A DNA stretch of 34,457 bases from Caldisericales bacterium (lineage in GTDB: Bacteria > Caldisericota > Caldisericia > JAAYUI01): the NCBI GenBank assembly GCA_022707885.1, contig JAKIZT010000002.1:1-34457 (forward strand), read 5' to 3'. The translations under genes and the position numbers were made by a program. The notes beneath the pieces are model-generated. The model had not been told where the DNA came from, did not search any database, and saw nothing but the letters and a program-made list of their open reading frames with translations. How positions within the stretch are numbered: position 1 is the first letter of the stretch; every line of letters begins with the position of its first letter. Below are positions 23,245-33,803 of this stretch, one piece after another.

Positions 23245-24636
23245 ATGGGCAAATCAAAGAAAAGGAAGGCCAGGGCAAGACTGATAAGAGCATCTGTCAG
23301 GCTTGTACTACTTTTGGGTGCAGCATTTCTTGTTCTGTGGGTCCTCTGGACAGGATTTGGGTGTTTATTCGGGTCCGGGGGCAGTAAAAACAGCACCTCC
23401 CTGTATTTTTATGATGACATACTAGGCACTCTCGCCCCTGTTGAACGCAAGATAAGCTCCCAGCCAGATTTGGCAACAAATGCCGTTCTGGAATTGATAA
23501 AGGGGCCGCAGCCAGGTGAACACGTCAGGGCAACATTGAACCCAAGAACAAAACTGATCTGGTTAAAAACCGAGGGCGGGGTCGCGACGGTCAATCTGAG
23601 CAAGGAGATACAGACCCGAATATCTTCCGATGTTCCGGAAAAGATGGCAATCTACTCAATCATCAATACTTTAACCTCCATAAAAGGCATAAACGCAGTG
23701 GAATTCCTGATTGATGGAACAAAGCCAACGTTTTTTCAGAGCTCTTTTGATGCCTCGGGCCAGTTTACCCAGCTCCTGGAGGAAAACAAAAACACCAGGG
23801 ATTGCTACCTGTATTTCCCAAACCTGGAATCAAAATATATAGCAGTCGAAACGGCAAAGGTCAGAAATGTTCTTGATCCAGCAACATTTGCCGGGCTAGT
23901 CGCAAAAAGACTCATCCAGGGACCACAATCCCCATATCTGACAAACGTTTTCCCGCCATCTACGAAAGTCCTTTCGGTAAAACTCGCTGAAGGCATGCTC
24001 ACTATCAACCTGTCGATTGAAGCAAGAAACCAGAACACAGGGGCAGATGGAGAGCTTGCAATGATGCAGTCCCTTGTCTGGACATTGACGGAAGTTCCAG
24101 GCGTAAGAAAGATAAAAGTCCTTGTTGCAGGCAAAACCGCAGACACACTTGGCGGCCACATTTCAACATTTGACCCAATCGAAAGAATGGACCAGGTACT
24201 CTTCGACGAGAACGTAAAGGAGGGTGGCAAAGCTGTTCTTGTGTTCCTGTCGGTAGACATGGGTGATGGCATCTACCTGCCGGTACCAAGAATAAGAAGC
24301 ATCAGGATCGATGCCGATCCAATCCAGCAGGTTGTGAATTTGTTGTTACAGGGAACAAACGCCGATGAGAGAGATTTCTCTATTGGCACCTGCATTCCGG
24401 GCGAGACAAAACTCAATTCCATAAAAAAAGAAGGAGACCATTATCTTGTTGACCTGAATCTCGACACAAAGGCAATCCAGGACGCCAGTTACGAGGCAAC
24501 AATGGTCAGACAGCTAGTGATGACAGTCACAGAACTCGACAGAAACTCAGCAGTCCTTTTGTCTATCAATGGTGAAATCAGGGAAAGCTTGCCCTATGGA
24601 ACCAAAACCGGCACACCAATTCTGAGGGGCCCTTGA
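23245..24636 (+). CDS. Membrane-anchored protein with three GerMN domains
   Basis: A 463-residue protein with a basic N-terminus (KSKKRKARARLIRAS) and a single membrane helix at about 18-42, so most of it is outside the membrane. Three copies of a GerMN domain follow at about 51-165, 186-305 and 328-450. Each has a strand such as TSLYFYDD or CYLYFPN, an AVxxLIxGP-like helix (AVLELIKGPQPGE; VAKRLIQGPQSPY; VVNLLLQGTNADE), a VNLS-type strand (ATVNLSKE; LTINLS; YLVDLNLDT) and a helix ending TLT. GerMN domains occur in spore germination GerM and in LpqB, where they bind envelope structures. The third copy lacks the GP pair. The gene overlaps the next by 4 nt (TTGA) and is probably cotranscribed with it. 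No spore genes are visible. Confidence 0.85.
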   Translation: MGKSKKRKARARLIRASVRLVLLLGAAFLVLWVLWTGFGCLFGSGGSKNSTSLYFYDDILGTLAPVERKISSQPDLATNAVLELIKGPQPGEHVRATLNPRTKLIWLKTEGGVATVNLSKEIQTRISSDVPEKMAIYSIINTLTSIKGINAVEFLIDGTKPTFFQSSFDASGQFTQLLEENKNTRDCYLYFPNLESKYIAVETAKVRNVLDPATFAGLVAKRLIQGPQSPYLTNVFPPSTKVLSVKLAEGMLTINLSIEARNQNTGADGELAMMQSLVWTLTEVPGVRKIKVLVAGKTADTLGGHISTFDPIERMDQVLFDENVKEGGKAVLVFLSVDMGDGIYLPVPRIRSIRIDADPIQQVVNLLLQGTNADERDFSIGTCIPGETKLNSIKKEGDHYLVDLNLDTKAIQDASYEATMVRQLVMTVTELDRNSAVLLSINGEIRESLPYGTKTGTPILRGP

Positions 24637-26213
24637 AAAAACTTCTAGCATTTTCACTACTCTTTGTCTTGCTGGCAACAGGTTCGACAATAAGGGAGAA
24701 ATCATACTACTTCGAATCCGACAAACCATATGGTGAAGTGCTCTTGCACCTTAAGGGAGGAAAATATTACTGCCTCGACAAGACACTCCCACAAGGCACC
24801 AGTGCTATTAAAACCATCTACGAACAAACAGAACTTGGCAAGTTTCATTCATACGAAATGGTCCTTGATGAACTGAACGGCTTGTCAGAAAAATATCCTT
24901 TAAAATGTCACACAGTGTCGCTTGGGCAAACAATCGAAGGCCGCGAGATCATGGCCTTGAGGTTCCAGCCAGAAAAACCCTCCCCGGCATTTCTTTTTAT
25001 GGGTTGTCACCATGCAAGGGAATGGATGAGCGTTGAGGTTCCTCTCAGGCTTGCCCATATCCTGGCCGAGAATCCGGGCAATGACAAAAGAATTGATAAA
25101 TACCTGGCAGATTATGACATCTGGATCGTTCCCATGGTAAACCCTGATGGTCACTCATACTCAGTCAAAGAAAACAGGCTCTGGAGAAAAAACAGAGCAA
25201 AACAGCAGGGTGGGGCAGTAGGTGTAGACCTGAACCGTAATTATGGATACAAATGGAGTGAACAGGGAGCTTCCGGAGACCCTTCCGATGAAACCTACCA
25301 CGGTAACAAACCTTTTTCCGAAAACGAAACTTCCATCATAAAAGCACTTTCGGAAGAAGTACCCATCATCGGTTGTCTTACATACCACACTTTTGGCGAG
25401 CTGATTCTCTACCCTTGGGGATACACAAAAACAAAGACTTCCTTTGATGCCAAACTGGCAAAACTGGCCGAAGGAATGGCGAAAATATCCGGACCGCCAA
25501 ACGACAATGACTACAAGGAAAAACCTCTTTCCGATAAATATGACTATATACCAATGCAGGCCTCCGGCCTCTACGAGGCATCCGGTGACTGCACAGATTT
25601 TCTTTTTGCGGAATTCGGCACTCCAGCATTTACAATCGAAATGGGAGAGTCAAAGGATGCTTTTGCGCCACCCGACACAATGATAGAACCGACAATAAAC
25701 CAGGTGATGGAATTCAACTTCTATCTCTTGGAAGAAGCCCCGAAGGAATTTGGCATACTCTATGGTAAAGTGACCGATATTTTCAAAAATCCTGTCCAGA
25801 CAAAAATAACAATCCCCGGGCTGGATCAATCATTAAAAATAGACCCCGGAACAGGAAAATTTTTCAGGGTTCTCCCGAAGGGCAAATATCTGGTGAGTTA
25901 CGGAAAAGATCAGAAAAAGCTTGTAGAGCTTAAAGATGATTTTCAAAAGGTTGATTTGATTATGGAATCAGATCAAAAAGTGTCATTGTCTGGTCAGATA
26001 TTTGACCAGTTAGGTAAACCAGCAAAAAGAAAATTGCAGTTGCTTGATGCCAGTGGGAATGCAGTGGAAGGAACTGCCTTTACGGAAAGGTTTGCCTACA
26101 CGGTGCCAACCGGATATTACACAATAAGGGTTTTCCGCCAGGATATGGGGCCACAGGATTTCAAGGTAACGCTCAAATCAAATATTGATATAGACTTGAT
26201 TGTCAGGGAGTAG
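24633..26213 (+). CDS. Secreted zinc carboxypeptidase, family M14, carboxypeptidase T-like
   Basis: Removes C-terminal amino acids from peptides outside the cell. Signal peptide MKKLLAFSLLFVLLATGS. The M14 domain spans about 65-365: zinc ligands His127 and Glu130 in HHAREW and His252 in YHTFGE; substrate-carboxylate residues Asn201-Arg202 in DLNRNYGYKW; the tyrosine in GLYEASGDCTDF; catalytic Glu336 in FTIEMGES. The GDxTD pattern resembles broad-specificity carboxypeptidase T. Two small transthyretin-like regulatory domains follow at about 370-440 (FGILYGKVTDIFKNP) and 445-525 (VSLSGQIFDQLGKPAK). There is no long propeptide. The start is TTG at 24633, overlapping the stop of the GerMN gene by 4 nt. 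The 3' end overlaps the converging lipoprotein gene by 11 nt. It fits the prolyl oligopeptidase in a peptide-scavenging lifestyle. Confidence 0.9.
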   Translation: MKKLLAFSLLFVLLATGSTIREKSYYFESDKPYGEVLLHLKGGKYYCLDKTLPQGTSAIKTIYEQTELGKFHSYEMVLDELNGLSEKYPLKCHTVSLGQTIEGREIMALRFQPEKPSPAFLFMGCHHAREWMSVEVPLRLAHILAENPGNDKRIDKYLADYDIWIVPMVNPDGHSYSVKENRLWRKNRAKQQGGAVGVDLNRNYGYKWSEQGASGDPSDETYHGNKPFSENETSIIKALSEEVPIIGCLTYHTFGELILYPWGYTKTKTSFDAKLAKLAEGMAKISGPPNDNDYKEKPLSDKYDYIPMQASGLYEASGDCTDFLFAEFGTPAFTIEMGESKDAFAPPDTMIEPTINQVMEFNFYLLEEAPKEFGILYGKVTDIFKNPVQTKITIPGLDQSLKIDPGTGKFFRVLPKGKYLVSYGKDQKKLVELKDDFQKVDLIMESDQKVSLSGQIFDQLGKPAKRKLQLLDASGNAVEGTAFTERFAYTVPTGYYTIRVFRQDMGPQDFKVTLKSNIDIDLIVRE

Positions 26214-26931
26214 GCGGTTTTTCTCCAAACAAACTTTCGTAAACTGGGTATATAAACCCTCCAGCTGCAAGATCAAATGAGTCCTTGTCGAATGTGGCGC
26301 CATCTTTTGCCTTCTGATATCTGGAGAGCGAGCTCAAAAGGGAATCCTTGGCTTTTCTGAAAACATCAACAAGCTCACTATCAACACCATCCTTCTCAGC
26401 CTGGGAGATTATTTTATCGAGGTTGGTTGCAAAAGTTGAGTAATTAATGGCAAGTGCTTCTTCAGCATCTTTTTTCTCAAATGGCAGTACGGGTTCTGTG
26501 GGTACATCACTAACAGCATCCAGCATGGCTTTTGGGAAGATAAGTCCTTCCCTGTATTTAGCCAGAAGCTCGTCGTCATAGTCAAACTGTGGTGAACCTT
26601 CAATTGGCGACCTTCCAGGCGGGGTTGCTGGTGCAAGTTTCTGATCAATAAGACAAACGCCCAGCATCATCTTTTTTGCCCTCTGCTGTCCATACGCCTG
26701 TACGATGGATCTTGGGACAGGACGGTTGCAAACAATAGTGTTTCCGTCTATATTTGTACGGGTTATTCTGAAATCGGAGCCAATGATCTCCAGATTCTGC
26801 TTTGCAACCTCGATCGCGGTCTCGTACGAGAGCCTCATTGAGGCCAAAGCTTCATTGGCCGGAACAGGGTTCCTGCCACAGGACGAGAGCAAGAAAGATA
26901 GCGCAACAAGTAGAAGGGGGAGTTTCTTCAT
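26203..26931 (-). CDS. Putative lipoprotein of unknown function
   Basis: A 242-residue protein with a type II signal peptide: MKKLPLLLVALSFLLSSC, lipobox LSSC with Cys18, so probably lipid-anchored outside the cytoplasmic membrane. The rest has no recognised domain. It contains one short beta region (FRITRTNIDGNTIVCNRPV) and a long helical part (about 150-220), rich in Glu, Lys and Asp. It has no good Shine-Dalgarno sequence; a weak promoter ends 9 nt before the ATG. It is divergent from pyrG and converges on the carboxypeptidase gene with an 11-nt overlap. Nothing in its context fixes a function. Confidence 0.8.
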   Translation of the reverse strand: MKKLPLLLVALSFLLSSCGRNPVPANEALASMRLSYETAIEVAKQNLEIIGSDFRITRTNIDGNTIVCNRPVPRSIVQAYGQQRAKKMMLGVCLIDQKLAPATPPGRSPIEGSPQFDYDDELLAKYREGLIFPKAMLDAVSDVPTEPVLPFEKKDAEEALAINYSTFATNLDKIISQAEKDGVDSELVDVFRKAKDSLLSSLSRYQKAKDGATFDKDSFDLAAGGFIYPVYESLFGEKPPTP

Positions 26932-26940
26932 TCTATTAAG

Positions 26941-26969
26941 AATTTAAGTTCAAAAAAGTCGGCGGTCAA
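26941..26969 (-). promoter_or_regulatory. Possible promoter of the lipoprotein gene
   Basis: On the minus strand TTGACC (26969-26964), a 17-nt spacer and TAAATT (26946-26941) would start transcription about 3 nt before the ATG at 26931. The -10 box is weak (4 of 6). Confidence 0.4.
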
Positions 26970-26978
26970 CCGTTGACC
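26964..26978. repeat. Inverted repeat over the pyrG -35 box
   Basis: GGTCAAC (26964-26970), one base, GTTGACC (26972-26978): perfect 7-bp arms. The right arm holds the pyrG -35 box TTGACC and the left arm holds the -35 box of the divergent lipoprotein promoter. It is a candidate operator or another symmetric divergent promoter. Confidence 0.6.
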
Positions 26979-27000
26979 ACTTTCTGGAAGAATGTATAAA
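26973..27000 (+). promoter_or_regulatory. Promoter of pyrG-uvrA
   Basis: TTGACC (26973-26978), a 16-nt spacer and TATAAA (26995-27000) predict a start near 27007, a leader of only about 11 nt carrying the GAGAGG site before the ATG at 27018. Confidence 0.6.
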
Positions 27001-27014
27001 AGTACGAGAGGTGA

Positions 27015-28643
<1,629 letters not shown>

Positions 28644-28657
28644 AAATCAGGTTTTTA

Positions 28658-31600
28658 ATGGAACAATCATATATCTTCATCAAGGGTGCGAGGGTGCACA
28701 ATCTCAAAAACATTGACCTTACCCTCCCCAAAAACAGCCTAATTGTTGTCACAGGTCTTTCTGGTTCTGGAAAATCCAGTCTTGCATTTGATACGCTCTA
28801 CGCTGAAGGACAGCGCAGATACGTCGAGTCGCTTTCTGCCTATGCAAGACAATTTATAGGGATGATGGAAAAACCCGATGTGGACTACATTGAGGGACTT
28901 TCGCCAGCAATTTCCATCGACCAGAAAACAGGGTCAAGAAACCCGCGTTCAACAGTGGGCACAATGACAGAAATTTATGACTACTTGAGACTTTTTATGG
29001 CCAGGGTAGGCACACCGCATTGTCCCAAATGCGGAAAACCAATCCAGAAGCAAACTGTCCAGCAGATGGTAGATACGCTCATGAGCGATTATCCTGGATT
29101 CAGGGCCACCGTACTTGCACCAATAGCAAGGCACCGCAAGGGCGAATACAAAGAGCAGATTGAGAAAATGCGCAAATCAGGGTACACAAAGATGCGTATC
29201 GATGGGTTGACAGTTGACCTTGACCAGCCAATAAAGATGGACAAAAACGAGCGCCATACCCTGGAAGTGGTCATAGATCGTGTTCTGCTTGAGGAAGAAT
29301 CAAAAACACGGCTTGCTGACTCACTCGAAACCTCGCTGAAACTTGGGGAGGGTGTTCTCAGGGTGCTTGTCCAGAAATCAAAAGATGACGAACCCATGGA
29401 GCTCACCTTTTCTGAAAACTTTGCCTGCCCAGATTGTGGTGTCGCAATTGAAGAAATCGAACCAAGGCTTTTTTCGTTCAATTCTCCTTTTGGCGCCTGC
29501 CCAGTTTGTGATGGTCTTGGGAGAAAACTCGAAATCTCAGAGGACCTGCTGGTTCCAAACCCAAACTATTCAATAGTCGAGGGTGCGATAAAAGCGCCGG
29601 GTTTTGCATCAACCGACAGCTACTCGGTGGCCATAATCAAGCAAGTTGCGGAAGCCCTTGGGGCAGACCCGTTTAAACCATGGAAAAACCTGCCTGAAAA
29701 AATCAAAAAGGAAATTCTTTACGGGGGAGCAACAAAAAAGAAAATAAAGGTCCAGCTCACGAGTGAACGTGGAACATTCAGCTACAATATCAACTTTGAG
29801 GGAATCATCCCCTCAATACAGCGCAGGCACAAACAGACACAAAGTGATGGCATGCGCCAAGCTTATGAAGAGCTTATGATTGAAGTCCCCTGCCCGGCAT
29901 GTGGAGGAAAAAGGCTCAAACCAGAAGCATTGTCAGTAAAGGTCAGCGGGAAAAATATTGCAGAAATTGCCTCATGGCCAATAGACAAAGCATTCAATTT
30001 TTTTGAAACGTTGAAACTTTCGGAAAAAAACATGGCCATCTCCAAACAGGTAGTCAAAGAAATAAAATCCAGGCTTAACTTTCTTCTTGATGTTGGATTA
30101 GCTTATCTAAGCCTCGACAGGGGGTCAGCAACACTCTCTGGAGGGGAAGCTCAGAGGTTGAGACTGGCAACACAAATAGGTTCCAGTCTTAGTGGTGTTC
30201 TCTATGTTCTTGACGAACCATCAATCGGACTCCATTCAAAAGATAACAGCAAACTGCTTTCTGCCCTCAAAAGGTTGAGGGATCTTGGTAATACATTAAT
30301 TGTTGTAGAACATGACGAGGAAACAATAAGGGAAGCCGATTTTATCGTTGATATTGGCCCTGGCGCCGGAGTGAATGGCGGTCACGTTGTTGGAACTGGA
30401 AGCGTATCAGAAATCTGCAAAGTTCCTATATCGGAAACCGGCATGTATTTGTCCGGCAAAAAAAAGGTGGAGATTCCAGATGAAAGAAGGTCCGGCGACG
30501 GAAGATTTATAAAAATCGTCAAACCCACGGAACACAATCTTAAGGGAGAGGATATAACAATACCGCTTGGGACCCTGACTGTTGTAACAGGCGTTTCCGG
30601 ATCAGGGAAAAGTACACTTGTAAATGACATCCTGTATGCCAGTCTCGCAAAAGAATTCTATTCTTCGAGGGAAATGCCCGGTAAATGCGAGAAAATAGAA
30701 GGAATTCGCAATCTCGACAAGGTCATCATTGTTGACCAGTCACCGATAGGCAGAACACCAAGATCAAATCCAGCTACGTACACAGGGCTCTTCACATACC
30801 TCAGAGAACTCTTTGCAAAATTACCCGAATCCAAGGCAAGGGGATATGAGGCAGGAAGGTTCTCATTCAACGTAAAGGGCGGAAGATGCGAGGCTTGTGA
30901 AGGCGATGGAATGATCAAGATAGAAATGCAGTTCCTTCCGGATGTTTACGTGCCATGCGAAGTTTGCAAGGGTAAAAGGTTCAACAGGGAAACGCTGGAA
31001 ATCAAATATAAGGGCAAAAACATTGCGGAAGTACTAGATCTCTCGGTTGACGAGGCATATGAGATGTTTGAGAGTATACCATCAATAAAAAACAAGCTCC
31101 ATGTACTGAGGGATGTTGGTCTCGGCTACATCAAACTTGGCCAATCGGCAACAACACTCTCCGGAGGAGAGGCTCAGAGGGTCAAACTCTCGAGCGAACT
31201 ATCCAAAAGAGGGACGGGCAGGACACTCTATATCCTTGATGAACCAACCACTGGCCTTCATATGGCGGATACCCATATGCTCATAGAGGTTCTCAACAGA
31301 TTGGTCGACAAGGGCAACACGGTGCTTATAATTGAGCACAATCTTGATGTTATTAAGTCTGCTGATTACATCATCGATCTTGGCCCTGATGGTGGAGATG
31401 CTGGCGGAAAGCTCATTGCATTTGGTTCACCTGAAGAAGTTGCCGCAATCGAAGGTTCATATACTGGTGAATATCTGAAAAAAGTCCTTCCAAAAACAAG
31501 TATTGGGAAAACAAGAAGAAAAGAACATACAACGCCAGTTCAACTACCAATCAGACCTTTTGAAGAAACAAAGACACAAAAAAAGGCTGGCGGGAGAAAA

Positions 31601-31690
31601 TTAAAGATAGTCGATGACGATACCAGCGAAGAAGCGATCCAGACATTTATTTCTGAGCTGGAAGCTCAGGAAGAAAAACATCAAGAGTAA
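28658..31690 (+). CDS. uvrA: Excinuclease ABC subunit A
   Basis: The DNA damage-recognition ATPase of nucleotide excision repair, working as a dimer with UvrB. It has two ABC modules. Module one: Walker A GLSGSGKS (33-40), the CPKC pair (122-125), zinc cysteines CPDC (257-260) and CPVC (281-284), signature LSGGEAQR (493-500) and Walker [10 protein letters not shown]. Module two: Walker A GVSGSGKS (645-652), zinc cysteines CEAC (744-747) and CEVC (767-770), a second LSGGEAQR near 834 and [10 protein letters not shown]. The protein is 1010 residues against about 940 in E. coli; most of the excess is a C-terminal tail from about 945, rich in Lys and Glu and ending in an acidic stretch. The last 44 nt overlap the converging propeller gene. 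It follows pyrG by 14 nt with an AGG site. Confidence 0.97.
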   Translation: MEQSYIFIKGARVHNLKNIDLTLPKNSLIVVTGLSGSGKSSLAFDTLYAEGQRRYVESLSAYARQFIGMMEKPDVDYIEGLSPAISIDQKTGSRNPRSTVGTMTEIYDYLRLFMARVGTPHCPKCGKPIQKQTVQQMVDTLMSDYPGFRATVLAPIARHRKGEYKEQIEKMRKSGYTKMRIDGLTVDLDQPIKMDKNERHTLEVVIDRVLLEEESKTRLADSLETSLKLGEGVLRVLVQKSKDDEPMELTFSENFACPDCGVAIEEIEPRLFSFNSPFGACPVCDGLGRKLEISEDLLVPNPNYSIVEGAIKAPGFASTDSYSVAIIKQVAEALGADPFKPWKNLPEKIKKEILYGGATKKKIKVQLTSERGTFSYNINFEGIIPSIQRRHKQTQSDGMRQAYEELMIEVPCPACGGKRLKPEALSVKVSGKNIAEIASWPIDKAFNFFETLKLSEKNMAISKQVVKEIKSRLNFLLDVGLAYLSLDRGSATLSGGEAQRLRLATQIGSSLSGVLYVLDEPSIGLHSKDNSKLLSALKRLRDLGNTLIVVEHDEETIREADFIVDIGPGAGVNGGHVVGTGSVSEICKVPISETGMYLSGKKKVEIPDERRSGDGRFIKIVKPTEHNLKGEDITIPLGTLTVVTGVSGSGKSTLVNDILYASLAKEFYSSREMPGKCEKIEGIRNLDKVIIVDQSPIGRTPRSNPATYTGLFTYLRELFAKLPESKARGYEAGRFSFNVKGGRCEACEGDGMIKIEMQFLPDVYVPCEVCKGKRFNRETLEIKYKGKNIAEVLDLSVDEAYEMFESIPSIKNKLHVLRDVGLGYIKLGQSATTLSGGEAQRVKLSSELSKRGTGRTLYILDEPTTGLHMADTHMLIEVLNRLVDKGNTVLIIEHNLDVIKSADYIIDLGPDGGDAGGKLIAFGSPEEVAAIEGSYTGEYLKKVLPKTSIGKTRRKEHTTPVQLPIRPFEETKTQKKAGGRKLKIVDDDTSEEAIQTFISELEAQEEKHQE

Positions 31691-33803
31691 CTTTCCCATC
31701 TGTTTGCGAGTAGATCATTTCACCCTTGAGAGCCATTGCAATCCCCAAAAGTGGTACAACTGGCCTCTCATTGACGAACCTTGACGGGCACGGGAGCAGT
31801 ATTTCATTTATCTCACCAACACCTTCCTGTACATAAACTTTTGAGTCGCCAAGTCTATGGGTTATCTTGATGTCTCCTCTTTGCAATACATAATAGGTTG
31901 GTTCATAGGTGTATTCGTATACATCAAGGGTTGCATCCAGCGCAAGCTTGAAAATTTCCAGAGGAACCATGATGGAGCTGTTTTCAATAAATGGTTCTGG
32001 CCTCACTCTTATTTTTGATTGTCCAAGATGGCCAACAGAAGAACCGATGCGCATCTGAAATATAACATGCGTCCTGCCAAGGCTCCTGGTATATTTTAGC
32101 GGAATCGTAAAGCATTGGCCTGTTTCAGGGCAAGTTGCATATATTTCTGCAGTGTTCTCGCCAATTGAAGCAAGATCATTGATAATTGTTGCAGTAAAAT
32201 ATGTGCTTGTATTGCCATATATCCTGCCATTTGACCTGCCAATAACAACCCAAGGGACTTCGGATTTTGCAATATACGAGACTGGAAGCTCTCCCTTGTT
32301 GAAAAGTGTTATTGAAGCGAGTGGAACACCCATGTTTAATCTACCCTCAAGGATTGCCTCGGTGGTACCAAGCGAAAGAAAACCTGGTTTTGGAGGCACG
32401 GCTTCCTTCTCACCAATTTTTTTAGCCATGACATCAACTTTTATCAAACCATTTTTCCAGGCAACAACAATTTCACCTTGCGACTGTCCAAGCGTTAACG
32501 AATGCATGTCAAGCTCGATAGCTATATCAATCTGGTCAAATGGCATAATCTCAAAACCATTGTGTGAAACTGATATCCATGGATTACTCGATGATGTGAA
32601 AATCTGCTGAATCTCACCCGAATTGTTCCTCACTGTTAATTGGGACGTGGCATAAGGATGGCTTGAAGAAACACTTCCCAAATCAAGTTTTTTTGAGGAA
32701 AGTGAAATTTCAAAACCTGCTGTTTTAAGGGCAACAATTTTGTTCGATTTTGTGGCAGCAAATATTTGGTCCAAGAAAGGTATCGGCTGACCTATTGTTT
32801 CAGATGGCAATTCAAGTTGCCAGAGTTTTTCGCCACTTTTTGGATCATGAAAACTCATCATTTTGCCAAAACAGAAGATATCATATGCTCTTGATGATTG
32901 AGGTTGAACAGTCACAGGCCAGCGTTTTTCCCAAAGCTGGGTGCCATCTGAAAGCCTAAAAGAATAAACGACGTTCGATCCTGAACAAATTATGACATGA
33001 TCAACCGAGATGGTGGCTGGCCAGGTTACCGGGCCTGTAACATTGGTCTTCCAAACTATATTGCCAGTAGCATTGTCCATTGTATAAACGTTTCCAGACC
33101 TGCAAACAGCAACAACATGGTTCATCCTTGTTGAAATATGGGTCACTTCATCATTAAGATTCTTTGTCCATATTGTAAGTAGAGTTGATTGCGAGATTGC
33201 CTGGATACTTTTTCTATTTGGCGTTACTATGAACACTTCTTTTTGGGATAAAACTGGCGGCTCCAGGGAATAATCGCATTGAAAATAGTTCCCAACAACT
33301 CTGCCTTTATAAAGGTCAATGGCCATAGCAGACGACGTTCTAGCAACATGATTGAGACCTTTAAGAAAAACGTAGTTTTCACCAATAACTGGTGTTGTGA
33401 GTTCGTCAAAGCCAAGGTTGATGAGAAATTTCTGCTCCCCTCTCTCAAGATCGAAAGCCTGTATGTAACCAAGTTTACTGGTCACAAGACCCATGGTCGA
33501 TGTTACGCAAGGGGTGTATTTTACGTAATCAACGGTTTGTCTTTTCCATAGCTGGTTTCCTGTATCAGCATCTAGACAAACGATGCTATATTGACCAGAA
33601 ACAACAAGAACATGCTTGCCATTAGTTGCGCATGGTAGCTCTTCTGTTTCGTAGTCTACATGCTTCTTCCATCTCATCGTCATTGGCTCACGCCCAATAA
33701 AATTCACCCTGCCTGAATTACCCGGATCAGTTGGTGGTTCGGCAATTGCCGGGGAGGCAAGAAAAACAGAGAAAACGATGAGGAGAGGAAGCAATTTTTT
33801 CAT
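31647..33803 (-). CDS. Exported PQQ-type propeller protein with Ig-like and stalk domains
   Basis: A 718-residue exported protein of unknown function. Signal peptide MKKLLPLLIVFSVFLASPAIA, cut before EPP. Residues 40-370 are propeller repeats of the PQQ-like type (YSIVCLDADTGNQLWKRQ, NVYTMDNATGNIVWKTN, VVYSFRLSDGTQLWEKRW). Two Ig-like domains follow at about 375-465 (the first with SSNPWISVSHNGF, similar to BACON-type domains) and 470-580. Residues 590-715 are a stalk domain (MVPLEIFKLALDATLDVYE, VVPLLGIAMALKGEMI). It shares the propeller-plus-Ig plan with the 483-residue protein at 17411-18862, but has gained a stalk. Its ATG overlaps the TAA of the upstream gene by one base (TAATG), so the two are coupled. 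The 3' end overlaps the end of uvrA by 44 nt. Confidence 0.85.
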   Translation of the reverse strand: MKKLLPLLIVFSVFLASPAIAEPPTDPGNSGRVNFIGREPMTMRWKKHVDYETEELPCATNGKHVLVVSGQYSIVCLDADTGNQLWKRQTVDYVKYTPCVTSTMGLVTSKLGYIQAFDLERGEQKFLINLGFDELTTPVIGENYVFLKGLNHVARTSSAMAIDLYKGRVVGNYFQCDYSLEPPVLSQKEVFIVTPNRKSIQAISQSTLLTIWTKNLNDEVTHISTRMNHVVAVCRSGNVYTMDNATGNIVWKTNVTGPVTWPATISVDHVIICSGSNVVYSFRLSDGTQLWEKRWPVTVQPQSSRAYDIFCFGKMMSFHDPKSGEKLWQLELPSETIGQPIPFLDQIFAATKSNKIVALKTAGFEISLSSKKLDLGSVSSSHPYATSQLTVRNNSGEIQQIFTSSSNPWISVSHNGFEIMPFDQIDIAIELDMHSLTLGQSQGEIVVAWKNGLIKVDVMAKKIGEKEAVPPKPGFLSLGTTEAILEGRLNMGVPLASITLFNKGELPVSYIAKSEVPWVVIGRSNGRIYGNTSTYFTATIINDLASIGENTAEIYATCPETGQCFTIPLKYTRSLGRTHVIFQMRIGSSVGHLGQSKIRVRPEPFIENSSIMVPLEIFKLALDATLDVYEYTYEPTYYVLQRGDIKITHRLGDSKVYVQEGVGEINEILLPCPSRFVNERPVVPLLGIAMALKGEMIYSQTDGKVTLDVFLPELPAQK

